Below the pieces are notes generated by a model, which saw only the letters and a list, made by a program, of their open reading frames with translations, was not told the origin of the DNA and did no database searches. From Calliopum simillimum (Eukaryota > Arthropoda > Insecta > Diptera > Lauxaniidae): DNA of 64,000 nucleotides. Position numbers and translations under genes: made by a program. The stretch covers positions 15,405,329 to 15,469,328 of the forward strand of contig OX638369.1 of NCBI GenBank assembly GCA_951812925.1, read 5' to 3'. Positions 31,622 through 43,100 of this stretch are shown here, in pieces. Positions within the stretch are counted from its first letter, which is position 1. Every line of letters begins with the position of its first letter.

Positions 31622-32514
31622 TTTTTATTTTTAATTTTTTTAAAAAATGTGTTTTCTTTCATAATAACGAACATTTTTTCTTTTTTTCACTTTTCTGATA
31701 TACCGCTCATATCTTTCTCTATCATCAAAATAGAGTTTCTCACTTTTCATGGGTGGCGGACAGAGCCTACCTGTGTAGCTTTTTATCTTAAGTTTTATGA
31801 TGCTTATTTATGGAGCTTCAAGTTGTATTAAAATAGGAATCTCCTTTGTACGAAAGAGATTTATGTTTATTTTCATGTTTTTTTTTTATTAATGATTCGT
31901 TTAATTTCAGTGTAAAATTGCGCAAATATTTGCATTCAAATGTTGGTGGCTTATGGTGGGAGTGGGGTCATGAATGACGGTAGGACCTCTTGTATTGGTG
32001 TTCGCACTGGGGCTTGTGTTTTGCCTTGTTTATGACTTATGCTTGTATCACTGGTCATCATATCTTGTCTCTTATTTTACATTTTTAGTGTATTCAAATT
32101 AATTAATTAATTTATGATTTATCTAGTCGATTTTATTCGTGTATGTTGATTTTGGTACTTGAGAGAGATAGCGGCACTGCTTGGCTTATGTGTGATTTGC
32201 TTGCATGTCATGCATGGTTGACGAGTGTCGTTCTCTTCTTCAATTTCTTTTTTGTTTCGTTTTTTGTTAATTGTATATAATGTTAACAGTCGTTAAAAGA
32301 GACAGCTATATTACTCCAGGAGCAAGAGTAAATTTGTAATTAATAAGACTACATGCCAAGAGGCAATCTATGTATTTTATTAATATCGTAAACTTTAAAG
32401 CAGGCCATATGTTACAGTCGCTAGTATTACAATAAGTGAACTTTATAATTAATCTGTACATTCGATTTTAAAAAAAAAAGTCTCAATAAAGAATTCAATT
32501 CAATTCAATTCAAT
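31622..32514 (+). other. LINE 3' UTR and tail
   Basis: Noncoding sequence of the LINE, T/G-rich on this strand. It closes with an A run (32471-32479), TCTCAATAAAG and five CAATT units. Confidence 0.75.
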
Positions 32515-32978
32515 TCTCGATTCGATTTATTTCCAATCGAAATAGAATTAGATAAGGGTTAATATTAAAATTATATCCACGGACAGACAGGTGATGCTGA
32601 TCAAGAATATACATTTCCATACCACCCACGCCTCCTCTGTGTTGTTAGAAACGGGAGTACAAAGTGAATATATAAAAAGTCCCTAGTGTTGAATAAAAAT
32701 TCTCGAGATCCACGGTTTTAAAATCAATTTTCATGATGCCCACTATTGAAGGATTGGATTCATTAAGGTGGGAAGGATGTGAAGAGATAAAATGCATCGC
32801 AAAATATTTCATTAGATGCAAGCGTGATCCTTGTGAGTTACAAAAGTTCCCCTACCTCGCCTGAACTAGTAGTTTAAAAACAAATTCAAGCATTAAATAC
32901 ACTTAATTTATTTAAAATTTAAAACTTAAACTAAAACCTAGTTATGAATAAATACAAAACGTTTACATTTTCTTGTTA

Positions 32979-32984
32979 TTTATT
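32979..32984 (-). terminator. Candidate Rack1 polyadenylation signal
   Basis: AATAAA on the minus strand, about 160 nt beyond the Rack1 stop codon, in an AT-rich 3' UTR. Other weaker signals lie nearby. Confidence 0.45.
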
Positions 32985-33140
32985 TGTTTATATGATAAAC
33001 AAATCGACCATATCTTTTGATTTTTTTATACCATTTTAAACACATTTTACATTGTTTTTATAAAGATGTTAAATAAAGCAAATACAACTAAACAGACAAT
33101 ATAAAAAAATGCTCCAGCAGATTAGATCAAACTTAATAAC

Positions 33141-33776
33141 TTAATGAGCCGATACAGAGACTTGCCAAACGCGAATAGTGTTGTCAGAGTAGCCAGCAAA
33201 CAAAGTCTGACCGTCAGTAGACCAAGCCAGCGACAAGCACTGTGGTGCATCGCACTTTGCGGTGGGTGAGAGAACTTCAGGGCGGAGCTCTTCAACTGTC
33301 TTCTTGCATGCCAAATCCCAAATCTTAATAGATGGACCGTAGGCAACACACAACCAATAACGATTGGGTGAAAAGCACAAGGCATTGATGATGTCATTGT
33401 GTTCCAATGTGTACAAGTTCTTGCCGTCATTCAAATCCCACAACAAAGCCTTTGAATCCTTGCCACCAGATGTGCATAGTGAACCATCAGGAGAAACTGT
33501 GACTGTGTTCAGGTAACCATTGTGGCCATGATGATTGTTCTTCAATTTGCAATTGGCCAAATTCCATACCTTAACGGTACGATCCCAACCGCATGAAACG
33601 ATAATAGGATTGGAGTGATTTGGTGAGAAGCGTACACATGATACCCAATCGGTGTGACCATCTTCTTGAATGGTAAATTTACATTCTGCTAATGTATTCC
33701 ACAACTTGATGGTCTTGTCCCGTGAGCCGGAAACAATTTGACGATTGTCAGCAGAGAAAGCGACCGAAAGAACATC
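33141..33776 (-). CDS. Rack1: Rack1 exon 3
   Basis: Starts in phase 0 after TTTATAG with the Asp codon following DHTK. It encodes blades 3-7 and ends at TAA (33143-33141). Confidence 0.97.
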   Translation of the reverse strand, partial: DVLSVAFSADNRQIVSGSRDKTIKLWNTLAECKFTIQEDGHTDWVSCVRFSPNHSNPIIVSCGWDRTVKVWNLANCKLKNNHHGHNGYLNTVTVSPDGSLCTSGGKDSKALLWDLNDGKNLYTLEHNDIINALCFSPNRYWLCVAYGPSIKIWDLACKKTVEELRPEVLSPTAKCDAPQCLSLAWSTDGQTLFAGYSDNTIRVWQVSVSAH

Positions 33777-34679
33777 CTATAAAGCGAAGATAAAATTATA
33801 AAATTTAACCAACATTTTTAAACAAAACTGCTTTTTTTGGTAGAACAAAAGAAACAAAAAAAAAAACCATAACATTTTCCAAATTATTGGGAAAAAAACT
33901 TACAAGAAGCAATTCGTCAGAAAATTGATGGCGTTGTCGCAAAGTCCAACTGCTCCACAACATTCAACCAGAATTCTGCCTCGCATAGGCGCTTTTTTTT
34001 ATTTTTTGATGGTGTTACCACTCCTCACTTGGCTAAACCTCAACATAATAATTCAACCAAAAGGTAAATACATAGTCCCTATACGGGCAACACCATCAGC
34101 TCCTAGCGTAGCATTTATATTTTTCAATTCTTAAATTCTTCCAAAAATCTAAGCCCTAGCAAAATCAAATCATATTATAAATGAAACATTTCTCATCACC
34201 TTGGTGTGATCTTCAAAACGACGTGTTGTCTTGCCAGCAGCTAAATCCCAAAGACGCAAAGTTTTGTCCCAGGAACCAGACAATGCATAGTTGCCATCGG
34301 ATGAAAGTACAACATCGCTGATGAAATGCGAGTGTCCATACAGACGTTTCTGTGGGAAACCGTAGTTGTCTTCATCGCGTGTCAACTTCCAGACAATAAG
34401 TGTCTTGTCTAAAGAAAAAAAGATGTTTTGTAATCAAATTATATACAATTTTTAGTTTTAAAATTGATGATGCCTATGGAAAATTTAGATTTTTTCAAAC
34501 ATCTTATCAACGTAACCTGTTCTCAATACATCACTCCAATAAAATATCATTTGAATGAAAATGTACTTACCACGAGAAGCTGAAATTATTGTATCAGGAT
34601 CCTTGGGGTTTGTAGCAATTTGGGTAACCCACCCATTGTGCCCAACTAGGGTTCCACGAAGTTGCAAAGTCTCAGACAT
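33141..34679 (-). CDS. Rack1: Rack1, WD40 scaffold of the 40S ribosome (complete)
   Basis: Three coding exons: 34679-34571, 34408-34200 and 33776-33141, 954 nt in all. They make a 317-residue protein (fly and human RACK1 are 317-318). It starts [20 protein letters not shown]. It contains seven WD40 blades with GH...WD signatures such as [13 protein letters not shown], the [11 protein letters not shown] blade, [12 protein letters not shown] and [13 protein letters not shown]. It ends [19 protein letters not shown]1 sits on the 40S head near the mRNA exit and docks PKC and other signalling proteins. Splice sites are GT-AG and the frame is intact. Introns are 162 and 423 bp. Strong conservation makes the identification secure. 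It is transcribed away from mts, with retrotransposon B between them. Confidence 0.98.
33777..34199 (-). other. Rack1 intron 2
   Basis: 423 bp with donor GTGATG and acceptor TTTATAG. It contains a short inverted word (GATGGTGTT with AACACCATC). No convincing box C/D or H/ACA snoRNA was found, although RACK1 introns host snoRNAs in vertebrates. Confidence 0.85.
34200..34408 (-). CDS. Rack1: Rack1 exon 2
   Basis: Acceptor TTTCTTTAG and donor AAG/GTGATG. It completes the split Asp codon of exon 1 and encodes [20 protein letters not shown] through RFEDHTK. Confidence 0.97.
34571..34679 (-). CDS. Rack1: Rack1 exon 1 with start codon
   Basis: The ATG at 34679 begins [16 protein letters not shown]. 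The exon ends TCTCGTG/GTAAGT after one base of the next codon. Confidence 0.97.
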
Positions 34680-34944
34680 TTTGAGTTTTTATTTGATTCT
34701 TTTGCGGAGCGCAAATTAACACAACGTCTACCTTTTAAAGGTTTTCGTAAAAAGAAGGAAGTCAGATATCTTTGTGTTGAGTTGGCTGCAGTTCCCAAAA
34801 AATTAGTACAAAAAATGAGGTATTGGTGGCGCTTTTTTGTTTCTCATTCTATTACAATTTCTCAAGTTCCTTGAAAATATTGAAGTCTAATAGGGGGTAC
34901 ACACTATCGATCATGTTCGTCAGACGAAAAATAGCGGCAACATA
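34680..34944 (-). promoter_or_regulatory. Rack1 5' UTR and probable promoter
   Basis: Upstream of Rack1 on the minus strand lies CTTCCTTCTTTTT (34764-34752). It resembles the 5' terminal oligopyrimidine start expected for a translation-apparatus mRNA. The transcription start is inferred only from that tract. No TATA box is clear. Confidence 0.35.
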
Positions 34945-35233
34945 CTGCCATACCTAAATTGGAGCGTCAGGCATTGCGTTATTTAACGTTACACAAAAGC
35001 GTCAAGCGCCATACCGAAATAAAAACGTTGCGTTGAAATCATTTGTTTGTCAAAATCATATTGTTCTTTCTTTTATTACTTTTCTGCAGCTAACTTTACT
35101 ACATAACGCTTTGTCAAAATTGGAAATTCGAATAGTTGAGCGTTGGCAATTTCGGTATGCGCCATACAAATTGTATGTACATGAGAAATTTTTGACAGTA
35201 AAATAATTCGACGCTCCAATTTAGGTATGGCAG
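34945..35233. mobile_element. MITE with 24 bp inverted ends
   Basis: CTGCCATACCTAAATTGGAG plus CGTC at 34945-34968 recurs inverted and exact at 35210-35233. Inner text (CGCCATACCGAAAT versus ATTTCGGTATGCGCC) is also inverted. The trinucleotide ATA flanks both ends. 289 bp, no ORF. Superfamily not assigned. Confidence 0.75.
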
Positions 35234-35724
35234 ATACGTGGCAGATACGTGGCTGCTTCACACAACAGACAAAATAATAGGGGATCTGAATCGGGTTTGT
35301 GTTTGTGTCAAACATTTTGTGGCCATTAGATGACCGATTGCTCGCAGATTGATATGGTAAATTAAAATTAAAGGAACAAAAAAGAGAAAAAAGTGTATCG
35401 ATATAACCAAAGAAAAAAAAGGAATTACGTGCTATGCCTTTGTGAACATTTTATAAAAAAACAAATTTATGTGTAATTATCCTTATAAGAATAAAAGGAA
35501 TTCGTCATAAATTTTGCTGGTGCCGCACGTCGATAAATAAAAAGGAACGAACAAAACACGAACGCTACGTTAGAATTGAACAGAAGCGCTAAAAAACTAC
35601 ACCGCTGTGGTTAAAAGAGGCGCTCCGGAAGTTGCCCACAGTGGAACAAATTTCAATCATTGTGGCGGAAAATATTTTAATCAGCCGTACTGAACGAGAC
35701 AAAGTGGACAACATCGGACCCCTG
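35234..35724. other. Rack1-mts intergenic DNA left of retrotransposon B
   Basis: 490 bp, unusually GC-balanced at 35520-35724 compared with its surroundings. A frame open from 35593 would continue across the retrotransposon target site for three codons to a TAA at 50434. This is treated as a low-confidence curiosity in the findings. No recognised gene. Confidence 0.4.
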
Positions 35725-36518
35725 TGTTGTGAGTTTGCTAAGCACCTAAAGCATAAATCAGTCATAAAAGAACCACTAAATATTTTTATTAATACACCCT
35801 AAGTAAATACAGAACATTCTTTTGATTGCACATCGATTGATCGAGTTTCAGCTAAAGCCAAACCGTGGGATACCAAAATGAAATGTATCCAACGTCGTCA
35901 ATCGTGGGATTTAAATTTTAGTCAAAACAAATTAGAACACTAAATACACAAACACCATGCTTTTGCTATGGACACCTGAATGGAATGTGTCTGGCAAAAG
36001 CATGGGAATCGGGAATCGCGTACGTGATAAATCGTGTGATTTCAATTTTAGTTAAAGCAACTTAGAATACTAAATACACAAACAACATGCTATGCTATGG
36101 ACACCTGAACGGAATGTGTCTGGCAAAAGCTTGGGAATCGGAAGTCGCATACATGATCGAACCGATTGGTGTTTAGCTTTGCAAGCTCACAGCGTGAACT
36201 CTCCCCCGGAAGTTAGAACGAGCTCAGGTATGAAACGAGGAGAAAAGCTCGGTTCATGCAACTAAAAGCTCTTTCTAACTTTCCGATGATAATTAATAAA
36301 TAGCGTAAGCAAATGAAGAACGAGGGTAGTATAATTTTTTCAAGTGTGTGGAAATAAAACATAATAATTTACCAAGAAGTCTAAGTTGAAGTGTTTTCTT
36401 ACTAAAATTGGAATAGTGCAGCAGCAGAAGTTTAAAGTGCTGATACGTTTCTACTAAATTGGTAAAGTGCAGCAGAAGAACGCCGCAGCCACCACTACGG
36501 AGAATATATATTACAACA
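35725..36518 (+). repeat. 5' LTR of retrotransposon B
   Basis: 794 bp, TGTTGTGAG...TTACAACA. It contains an internal tandem duplication of about 120 bp (about 35897-36015 and 36024-36145) with the phrase GAATGTGTCTGGCAAAAGC in both units, possibly an enhancer duplication in U3. Confidence 0.96.
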
Positions 36519-36520
36519 TT

Positions 36521-36540
36521 TGGCGCAGCCGGTAGGATTC
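36521..36540 (+). other. Primer binding site, tRNA-Ser
   Basis: TGGCGCAGCCGGTAGGATTC starts 2 nt inside the LTR end. It complements the 3' end of fly-type tRNA-Ser (...ATCCTACCGGCTGCGCCA), as I know it, over 20 nt. Confidence 0.82.
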
Positions 36541-37982
36541 CGAGCCAGGAATACGCGAACAACAATAAGATAACCAACAGTTGGCCAACAGAAGACAGAA
36601 AACAACTAAAAGCAGCAACAAGAGCAGTTTAATTGGTAAGTACGGTGTCACGAAAAGAGGAAAAATAGAAAATCCGTCGATAATTTGGTAGATGTAACAT
36701 CTAACAAATTAGGAAAAAAAAAAAAAAAAATTTTTTTTTAGTAAAGGAACGAATAAAACGTTTGATTTTCGATAGATGTAACATCTAGCGAAAAATTGAA
36801 CAAGTTCCTATAGAAAAAACATAACTACAATAGGAGTTTAAAATTTTTTTTAATTTACCGGTAAACTGGCTTCCCCCACCCGTGGTAAGAAGTCAGTTGC
36901 GTGAAATCGGTCTGGGAAAAAATAAAGTAAAGGAAAATTGTGAAAAGTGAAGAGCAAAGTGAATTAGAAAATCCATTGCTATAGGGGAGAAACAGAAAGT
37001 TTAAAAGTTTCATTAAAAACTGTTTTGTTAATTGTTAATCGGCAATAGCTAATTCAAATTTGGTTTTAATAGTGGTCTTTGTGTAGGATTTCAGAAGTTC
37101 TTGGTAGAATTAATTACTAAGTATTTGGGAATCTTATGTGAAGGGCTATTAAAGGCAAATCTAAGGTGCTATCTTTGCCGAGGAAGAGCAATTCTTTTGT
37201 TTGAACAGTTTACAAATTTTAAAGCCACTTCATAAGGGGCTGAAGTTTGTAAAGTCTTCATTGAAGTCTTGTTCTCATAACCGGGAAATCTTGCTGGTTT
37301 AGTTTTGGGTTCTCAAGAATTATTTTCAAGTGATTCAAGAGTTCCGTATCGATCAGCAAGATTACGAAAAATTTTAAGTGCAAATAAAACAGTAATTATT
37401 TGATAAAACTATTTCTGCCTTCACGGAGGAAATAGAATAAAATTCATTGCTACCGATCAGCAACTAAAAGCTTTTATGCATATCAAATTCAAGCAAGAAT
37501 AACAAAAAGCGAAAAAGTAAAAATTTCATTTGGGTCATTAGCTTTGTTTTTATTTGCGTTCATATACCTAAAAGCTTTATATGCGGAATAATTTGGTTAA
37601 TGTAATTTTGCGATAGGTCAGGAACAAGAAAAACAAAGAATAATACAAACACTTTCAATGCAAGTTCATTGCACATAAAAAAGCGAAGTCAGCAGTTTTT
37701 ACCGAAACTTCTTCATGGCTTTAATGCAAGTGTAACTTGGATCTTTTGTTTATAAATTGACAAGCAACAATAAGAATATTTTTTTTTGCTGCAACAGTAG
37801 CAACGATAAATGAAAAATTTAATAAAATTTCGATTTGCATTAGCGTAACCTAGAACTTCAGTTGGGACAATTTTATTTGTTTCGTTTGTTTATTGCATCT
37901 AACAGTGGGATAATTAAACGCAAAACCGAAAATATTTTTCTTCTTTTACTAGTAGATTATTTTTGTCTTTCTTTTCAATGGA
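36541..37982 (+). other. Leader of retrotransposon B
   Basis: 1.44 kb untranslated leader, A-rich, with several short upstream ATGs. No structure recognised. It is long for this group. Confidence 0.6.
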
Positions 37983-40031
37983 ATGAATAGTCAGGAGTTA
38001 CTGAAAATATACCACGAAAAGTTACTTCAAGAATTAGATAATTTTATTGAAAAATTGTGGGGTAGCCTAAGACATTTCTCAGTGGATAGAAAAGATTTCC
38101 AGAAACGGGAGGAAAAAGTTAAAGCATATTTTGGACTCTCGCTAGTAGAAACAGCGGATTTGTTAGTTGAAGAAATAATAGATATAACAGAAAAATCAGA
38201 ATCAGTTTGCAAATTAGAGGAAAGTTTTGTTGCCTTAAGAAATAAGTACGAAAAAATTAAGGCACAAACGATAGTCTATTCTGATCAATTAGTAGCACTA
38301 GAGAAAGAAAATATAAGGTTACTCAGTGTTATAAAAGGAGAAGACAGCTCCTGGGGAAATTTTTCACAATTTCTGGATCAACAATCAGAAGACGATAGCC
38401 TTACAATAAGAAAACTGCAAGAACAGGAGAGGGATCTAAAAAGTCACAACATCTCTTTAAAAGAAGAACTTGATAAAACAAACAGAAAGCTAAAGGAACA
38501 AATCAGAACGCCATTAAAAATGACAGAGTTCAGGAAATTAACAGAGGCAATTAAGCAAAACGAAACGAAGTTAATGAAGCTAGTGAAAGATTATGAAAAC
38601 GAAAATAAGGAAAATCAAACTCTCAGATTTTTTACAAAGAAGTTGACAGAATTAGATGCTGTATGGGCAGCTATGGTAGTAATAAACATGGATCTGGAAA
38701 ATTGTAGGAAAGAAAACGATACGCACGAGTTTTTCACGAAAAATGTATTCGATGGTCTGGAGCAATGTTATACTAATGTTAGAAAAGTAATGGAAGACGA
38801 TTTTAATTCCGCAAAGATAAGGTCAAATAGAAGCAAAACAGGATTGTTGGAAACGAATGCTCAAGTCAACACAGAATTACAAATCAACGCCACAGGGAGC
38901 AAGCCCGTAACGCCGAATATTCACTTTGACGGTCACAACCAATTGGATTATCACAGCATGAGAAAGGAATTCGGCCAAATAGCTAAGTGGGTACGGGATA
39001 CGGTACCATTCTTTCACGGAGTCGACTCACCAAATCTAAAAGCAGATTTGTACAGATTTATAGAATCGTGTGAAGCAGTGAAAAGAATCATTAATCAAGC
39101 CGAAGAACCTGAGCTGGTAGCGCGAATTAGACTTCATCTCGGCGGGGATGCCTTCGAATTAGTAAGGCAACTACATTTTAGTAAGGTGCAGGATTTATTA
39201 GATTTATTGAAAAGTACTTATATAAAGGAACAGAAATTCGACGAAATACAGAGAGAAATCCGTAATGCACGTCAAAGTGTAGGGGAAGATATTCGAGCGT
39301 ACGCCCGACGACTTAGTACATTAAAGGCAGCTGCAGAAAGTATTATTAGACGTAAATACGGAAATCAAGGTATTGAGGCGTTTTCAAAAGAAATAAACAA
39401 GTCAGTAATAATGGCATTTAAAAGAGGACTTAGGAACAATTCCATAAAAATGCTAATGGTAACAAATAAAGCGGACTCATTGGAAGAATTGATGACAGAA
39501 GCATTGATCATAGAGGAAACTATTGGCAATGAGGAGGAGCACACGACGACAATTAACAGTATACAGGCAATCGAGAAGTTGGCAAATTTACGTTTGCGTG
39601 AAATAAACAATAAAGTACCTATACCTTATGAAGCCGAACAAGGACTGCAGCCACCAAAACAGAGTTACCAAAATACATGGAAAGGCCAGAACAAGACAAT
39701 CAACAAAAAACCAACAATAAATTGTTCTTTCTGTAATAAAGTGGGTCACGTGAGGGAAGATTGTTGGGCTAGGAAAAATTCCAAATATTGCAGCAAGTGC
39801 GCAAAGTACGGTCACGAGGCAAGTGACCAATGTTCACAAAATAAATCGCAGACTAAATGGTTTAAGGGATCTACCAAAAAACAACAAGAAAATGGCGCAT
39901 TTACAAGCCAAGAAGCAAACCAAAATGGGACCATAGTGAAACCGGGTCCCAGTAAATGCCGTTGGTGCCGCAGAATAGGGCACACAATGGAGGAATGTTT
40001 CGCGAAAAAAGAATTTGATTCGGGAAACTAA
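37983..40031 (+). CDS. gag: Gag of retrotransposon B
   Basis: The 682-codon Gag forms the particle and binds element RNA. The N-terminal 240 residues are rich in Glu/Lys heptads (for example LEKENIRLLSVIKGE) and look coiled-coil. The middle (about 330-520) resembles a retrotransposon capsid domain (VPFFHGVDSPNLKADLYRFI). Three CCHC zinc knuckles close the protein, near residues 581 (CSFC...H...C), 603 (CSKC, with five residues after His in place of four) and 659 (CRWC). The stop TAA at 40029-40031 directly follows a GGGAAAC slip sequence, so a fraction of ribosomes should read on into Pol. The frame is uninterrupted. Confidence 0.93.
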   Translation: MNSQELLKIYHEKLLQELDNFIEKLWGSLRHFSVDRKDFQKREEKVKAYFGLSLVETADLLVEEIIDITEKSESVCKLEESFVALRNKYEKIKAQTIVYSDQLVALEKENIRLLSVIKGEDSSWGNFSQFLDQQSEDDSLTIRKLQEQERDLKSHNISLKEELDKTNRKLKEQIRTPLKMTEFRKLTEAIKQNETKLMKLVKDYENENKENQTLRFFTKKLTELDAVWAAMVVINMDLENCRKENDTHEFFTKNVFDGLEQCYTNVRKVMEDDFNSAKIRSNRSKTGLLETNAQVNTELQINATGSKPVTPNIHFDGHNQLDYHSMRKEFGQIAKWVRDTVPFFHGVDSPNLKADLYRFIESCEAVKRIINQAEEPELVARIRLHLGGDAFELVRQLHFSKVQDLLDLLKSTYIKEQKFDEIQREIRNARQSVGEDIRAYARRLSTLKAAAESIIRRKYGNQGIEAFSKEINKSVIMAFKRGLRNNSIKMLMVTNKADSLEELMTEALIIEETIGNEEEHTTTINSIQAIEKLANLRLREINNKVPIPYEAEQGLQPPKQSYQNTWKGQNKTINKKPTINCSFCNKVGHVREDCWARKNSKYCSKCAKYGHEASDQCSQNKSQTKWFKGSTKKQQENGAFTSQEANQNGTIVKPGPSKCRWCRRIGHTMEECFAKKEFDSGN

Positions 40032-40066
40032 AAAGGGCCCAGCTTCAGCCAGACAACTGGGAACCC
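40022..40066 (+). promoter_or_regulatory. -1 ribosomal frameshift signal of retrotransposon B
   Basis: The slippery heptamer G-GGA-AAC (40022-40028) is in the gag reading phase and directly precedes the gag TAA. After a 6 nt spacer a stem forms: GGGCCCAG (40035-40042) with CTGGG-AA-CCC (40057-40066), 8 pairs with a 2 nt bulge and a 14 nt loop. The Pol frame is -1 and is open from 40019. Heptamer, spacing and stem all fit the standard eukaryotic/retroviral model. Confidence 0.88.
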
Positions 40067-40144
40067 AAAAATAAAGAGAAAATAACAAATGGTACAAATG
40101 GAAAAGTAAGTCATACACTGAATACAGTAGTTGATCCACTTTCC

Positions 40145-43100
40145 ATGAAAACCAATAGCAAATTAAACAATAGAATTGAAATAGACAAACAAGATGAAAT
40201 AGAAGTAATGGATCAAACGCAGATGTCTGCAGTTGACACATGCAACAAAACAAAAAACAAAATAAAACTTCTATACATATCCGTAGTTGTATTTTATGTA
40301 ACATGCAACAGCGTATACTTGACAGTTACATCACTGTGGAGCAGTTTAGGTAAAATAAGTAAAATATGTATGCGATTTAAACCCGTCTGGTACATTGTCA
40401 ACATCTTAGAGAAACTATGGGAGAAGGCAATAAGGACGGAATTAAAAGAGCCAATTGATGTGGTAACAGTAAATCATTCTATCCAAAATACGTTTGATAC
40501 GTTCACTACAGGTTATGGGCTTCAAAAATCTGCATTAAATTCAAATATAAATATGGAAAATCCAAAAGAAACAGTAACAATAAATCATCCTATCCAAAAT
40601 ACGCTTGATACGTTAACTGCAGGCTATGTACTTAATGAAGGTACAGTCGGACTTTACGAAACACAGAATGACGTGTTCATAGTAGTGCCTTGCCAGGAGG
40701 CCAAAAATGATAGACTCATTTTACTCGTAGATTCGGGAGCCGATACAAGCCTGATTAAAAAAGACTCGATGTCACATCCCGTGAAGATGGACTCGAGCGT
40801 TAAGAAAAATTTAAGTGGAGCATTTGGTGGACAAATTGCAACATTAGGAACTACAAATATTATACACAGCAGTTGTCCAGAACTAAGTTTATCACTACAT
40901 GTGGTATCACTAGAGCATGGAATACCTGCTGATGGAATATTAGGTAGGGATAATTTGTGGAACCGTTCTGTGATAAATGCCATACAGAAAAAACTAACAT
41001 TCTACGACGAAAATAATGAAGAATCGATATCATTTGCACTAGAATCAGTAAATTCGATAAATAAAATATTATACAACGAGGAATTAACAATTAAGTCGCG
41101 TACTGTAAAAATAATACCATTAAAAATAAAAACCACAGCCAAAGAAGTGGTTATACACAAACAAGAACTTTCACAAGGAGTTTATTTAGGAGAAACTTTA
41201 ACTAAAGTAAAGAATGGGATAGCATACGTCCCAATTTTGAATTCCTCTGAGAAGGAATATATAATAAATCAAAATTATTCAGCAAAATTTTCTTTGTACG
41301 ATGAGTACAAAAATATAACAAATAGTTCCATAAACACGATAAATCAACAAGATGTAAGAGCAAGACTGAACAAACTATTTGAATCGATTGATTTGGATCC
41401 AAACTTAAGCATAGAAGAGCGAGCATCAATTGAAAGCGTGTGCACATCATTTCACGATATATTCCTCTTAGAAGGAGATATATTAACATACACTCCAGTG
41501 TTGAGACACGAAATCCCGACATTGGATGGTCAACCACCAATTAACCAAAAGCAGTACCGTTTACCACATTCCCACAGAATGGAAATAAATAAACAGGTGG
41601 AAAAATTACTGGATGAGGGTATTATTTCACCAAGTACTTCACCTTGGAATTCACCACTGCTACTCGTCCCTAAGAAAAGTGGAAAAGATGGAGAGAAAAA
41701 GTGGAGACTGGTAATAGATTTCAGAAAGTTAAACGAAGCCACTATAAAACAAGTTTTCCCCATACCACGAATAGACGAAATCCTAGATCAGTTGGGACAT
41801 AGCAGATATTTTTCGACTTTAGATCTCGCCAGTGGGTATCACCAAGTTTTGGTCAAAGAAGGTGACAAGGAGAAAACAGCATTCAGCACAGGATTGGGAC
41901 ATTTTGAATTCAATAGAATGCCATTTGGTTTAACGGGAGCACCAGCAACATTCCAGAGAATAATGAACCATATTTTAAAAGGGCTTCAAGGCTTAGAATG
42001 TTTTGTTTATTTAGATGACATAGTGATATACGGCAAAAATTTGAATGAACATGAAAACAGATTGCGTAAAGTTTTTACTGTGCTAAGGGAAAATAATTTG
42101 AAATTAAACACTGAAAAATGTAACTTTTTGCGTAGGGAGGTAATCTATCTTGGGCATAAATGCTCTGAACACGGCGCTTTGCCGGATCCACAAAAAATAG
42201 AGTGCGTAAAAAACATTCCAGTGCCTAAAAATAGAAAAGATGTACAGGCCTTTTTGGGACTCGTCAAATATTACCGGAAATTCATTAAGGACACAGCAAG
42301 ATTAGCACTACCAATAAATAAGTTACTACGAAAAGATGCAAAATTTATGTGGACAACGGAATGTCAATCCTCATTTGAAGAGTTAAAAAAGGCCATAATG
42401 TCACCACCAATATTAATATATCCTGATTTCTCGAAACAATTCTTACTAACGACAGACGCCAGTAACGAAGCGCTGGGGGCAATTCTTTCGCAAGGAGAAG
42501 TTGGTAAGGATAACCCGGTAGCTTTCGCTAGTAGAGCGCTAAGTGAAACCGAAAAGAGATATTATACCATTGAAAAAGAATTTCTTGCAATAGTTTGGGC
42601 AACCAAAAATTTTAGAGCGTATTTACTTGGCAGACATTTTAAAATTTTCACAGATCATCAACCATTACGTGGAATAGCAAATTTAAAAGATCAAACTTCA
42701 CGTTTAGCTAGATTTAGACATAAGATGTCGGAATATGATTTCGAAATCATATACAAACCAGGGAAGAAGAATTTAAATGCTGATGCGCTTAGTAGAATAC
42801 CACAAACAGACACGCAAATAACTATAGTACAAACAAGGTCTAAAACTAAAGCAGTCGACCAAGAGAAAATAGAAGTATCGAACGAAGTTGAGGAAGATAC
42901 CCCGGTGGGTGAAATTACTGAGCCTAGCATTATCATTCTAAAAGATCCACAAGAGATACGGACGGTATTAAAAGATTTTCACGATAGCACATTGGGAGGC
43001 CATCAGGGAGCGGTAAAAACACTACTGAGAATTAGAAAACAGTTCAAGTGGCCAGGAATGCAAAAAGATGTGAAAAACTATGTTAAGACATGCGTTAAAT

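Larger units (their letters stand above)
31133..32514 (+). mobile_element. 5'-truncated LINE (jockey-like) insertion
   Basis: The insertion is bounded by a 13 bp target duplication, TCTCGATTCGATT, at 31120-31132 and 32515-32527. It starts inside the reverse-transcriptase reading frame, then has a roughly 890 bp 3' UTR ending in AATAAAG and a (CAATT)n tail. This structure is the standard product of target-primed reverse transcription with 5' truncation. Confidence 0.93.
30926..32590. repeat. AATCGAATT-type fold-back repeat, split by a LINE
   Basis: Left part 30926-31132 and right part 32528-32590 contain inverted text (TCGATTGGAATTAAATCGAAT versus its complement with small changes). Several AATCGATTTTGATTGG-like inverted words lie between. 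The LINE at 31133-32514 is inserted into its right half. Confidence 0.6.

Noticed and set aside
33777..34199. Possible snoRNA in Rack1 intron 2, as in vertebrate RACK1
   Set aside because: TGATGG and CTGA words exist, but no correctly ordered C/D box pair with terminal stem, and no H/ACA structure.
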